Below, piece after piece: positions 42,817-43,789 of a DNA stretch of 43,789 nt (positions are counted from its first letter, which is position 1; each line of letters starts with the position of its first letter). The notes under the pieces were generated by a model. That model saw only the letters and a program-made list of their open reading frames with translations, ran no database searches and was not told the origin of the DNA. The DNA is taken from positions 1-43,789 of the forward strand of contig CAYPKW010000018.1 in assembly GCA_964411425.1 (NCBI GenBank). Reading direction: 5' to 3'. This DNA is from CAYPKW01 sp964411425. GTDB taxonomy: Bacteria > Pseudomonadota > Alphaproteobacteria > Dongiales > Dongiaceae. The position numbers and the translations under genes were made by a program.

Positions 42817-43215
42817 ATGCATTCGAGAACGGCATTATCGAAGCCTTGGCTCGTTGCCATCTTCGCCGCGGCGGCCGTCGGGTTCGGCGGCGCGGCATCG
42901 GCCGAGGGCGATGCGGCGGCCGGCGAAAAGGTGTTCAAGAAATGCGCGGTCTGCCATTCCGTGGAGCCCGGCAAGAACAAGGTCGGGCCGTCGCTGGCGG
43001 GGATCGTGGGCCGGCCGGCGGCATCGATCGAGGGGTTCAAGTATTCCGACGCCATGAAGGCTTCCGGCATCGTCTGGACCGAGGACAAGCTCGATCCCTA
43101 CCTCGCCAGTCCCAAGAAGGTCGTGCCCGGCGGCAAGATGGCGTTCCCCGGCCTCAAGGAAGAGGACGATCGTAAGAACGTCATCGAGTACCTGAAGCAG
43201 CAGCCGGCGCCCTAG
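42817..43215 (+). CDS. Class I cytochrome c (c2/c550-like)
   Basis: A 132-residue exported cytochrome, probably the electron donor to the oxidase. The signal peptide is AIFAAAAVGFGGAASA (cleavage near residue 29). The heme site is CAVCH (Cys43, Cys46, His47), and the second axial ligand is Met108 in PGGKMAFPGL. The middle stretch KVGPSLAGIVGRPAAS is typical of cytochrome c2/c550 and mitochondrial-type c. It is the last gene of the oxidase operon. Confidence 0.94.
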   Translation: MHSRTALSKPWLVAIFAAAAVGFGGAASAEGDAAAGEKVFKKCAVCHSVEPGKNKVGPSLAGIVGRPAASIEGFKYSDAMKASGIVWTEDKLDPYLASPKKVVPGGKMAFPGLKEEDDRKNVIEYLKQQPAP

Positions 43216-43238
43216 ACGAAGCTCAATTGGCCTCTGTT

Positions 43239-43402
43239 GTCGTCCCGAGCCGCAGTCCCGAGTGCAGCGAGGGAGAGCCGAGGGACCTAGACTCGATCGG
43301 CGGGTTGGATGTCATGCCGAGCGCGAGCGAGGCATCTCGACTCGCTCGGCGGGGGATCCTTCGCTACCCCTTCGCTACGCGCAGGGCATGGCTCGGGACG
43401 AC
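43239..43402. repeat. Palindromic intergenic repeat at the window's right side
   Basis: A 164-base element with perfect 13-base ends GTCGTCCCGAGCC (43239-43251) and GGCTCGGGACGAC (43390-43402). An inner inverted repeat, GCCGAGCG (43316-43323) and CGCTCGGC (43343-43350), adds a second hairpin. Plus-strand translation reads SASEASRLARRGIL, again a familiar spurious peptide of dispersed repeats. It is a different family from the 31111-31205 element. It lies 24 bases after the cytochrome c stop and may act as the operon's 3' end. Confidence 0.75.
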
Positions 43403-43555
43403 GATGCAGGGAGCCGAACGCGGCGGCGCTGCGGCGACGAGCCATTTCCGGTCAACCTGATTCCCCTCTAGCGCCTGTTCGAAAACGGATACGCGCGGGG
43501 CCGCCGCCGTGTCGGCGCCGTCCGTCCTTCCGCCTCGGGAAGGCAAAGGATTGCA

Positions 43556-43646
43556 AGCGCTGCGGGTCGAGTAGCCGGGACACCCGGCTGAAGGTGTCGT
43601 GGCTCGGGATGCCGTGTTCAGGCGGATTGCCAGAGAACCTGGGCAA
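43556..43646 (-). pseudogene. ISAs1-type transposase fragment, decayed
   Basis: On the minus strand the reading frame ending near 43556 contains EHGIPSHDTFSRVSRLLDP. This closely matches the conserved N-terminal motif I recall for ISAs1-family (H-repeat type) transposases ('(E)NGIPSHDTFxRVFxxLDP'). Preceding codons appear to lie in another frame and following codons lose similarity, so this is a remnant, not an intact gene. No inverted ends or target duplication were found. The rest of 43403-43789 shows no gene. Confidence 0.5.
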
Positions 43647-43789
43647 ACACCGTCCTGCGCCGCGACCGAGATTGCCAGGAGCGACAAGACGGCATACACT
43701 ATGCTAGACACTTGGGTTCATCTGGCGAATGATTGAGTCTCGATTGACTTTAGTCCATAGGCGGCGCGGCATCGCTCAAAAATGAATCG

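Noticed and set aside
43227..43707. Several plus-strand frames of 69-132 codons near the right end
   Set aside because: They translate a palindromic repeat and the reverse of a transposase relic; no start signals or protein-like sequence.

Overview
This window is a piece of a high-GC alphaproteobacterial chromosome, probably from a draft or metagenome assembly because it holds one 100-base N gap. The class assignment rests on conserved alphaproteobacterial neighbourhoods (rsmI/lppC divergent pair; hemW-rdgB-rph; hrcA-grpE; dnaK-dnaJ-dapB; DUF2244/nth; bactofilin; phoR-pstSCAB-phoU-phoB), the long PstC and PstA forms with extra N-terminal regions, and a coxMNOP-like oxidase operon resembling the Bradyrhizobium one. 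I cannot name a genus; Rhodospirillales- or Hyphomicrobiales-like is a reasonable guess.

Layout. 1-6.6 kb: housekeeping genes, mostly on the minus strand. They cover a SirB1-like protein, a BON lipoprotein, YraN, RsmI, the divergent LppC lipoprotein, then HemW, RdgB and RNase PH chained by 4-base ATGA overlaps. 6.7-8.7 kb: a convergent pair, an HpnL-like membrane protein and an LpxL-like acyltransferase, between rph and hrcA. 8.9-16 kb: the heat-shock block hrcA-grpE, a DUF1848 protein with a small membrane protein on the other strand, then dnaK-dnaJ-dapB. 16-19.3 kb: an accessory block of two overlapping 2-oxoglutarate/Fe(II)-type oxygenases and a divergent Tat-exported family 5 solute-binding protein with no permease genes. 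19.3-25.4 kb: DUF2244, nth, a small lipoprotein, bactofilin, adenosine kinase (split by a false gap), AmpG-like permease and a macrodomain protein. 25.4-26.2 kb: a Phd/PIN toxin-antitoxin pair with visibly lower GC.

26.2-33.8 kb: the whole phosphate-starvation system on the minus strand (phoR, pstS, pstC, pstA, pstB, phoU, phoB), with a clear tandem Pho box in an AT-rich island before pstS. PhoR senses, PhoB activates, PstSCAB imports phosphate and PhoU damps signalling. 33.9-38 kb: a secreted protein of unknown function, a FocA/NirC-type channel translationally coupled to an MaeB-type malic enzyme. 38.2-43.2 kb: a cytochrome c oxidase operon (subunits II, I, two subunit III proteins, IV) ending in a soluble-type c cytochrome, which together would form an electron-transfer chain to oxygen. 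43.2-43.8 kb: no intact gene, but a palindromic repeat and a decayed ISAs1-type transposase fragment.

No CRISPR array, tRNA, rRNA, prophage or recognisable defence island was seen apart from the toxin-antitoxin pair. The most unusual items are the paired oxygenases with an orphan binding protein, the HpnL/acyltransferase insertion, and several unrelated palindromic intergenic repeats. None can be called a new system from sequence alone.
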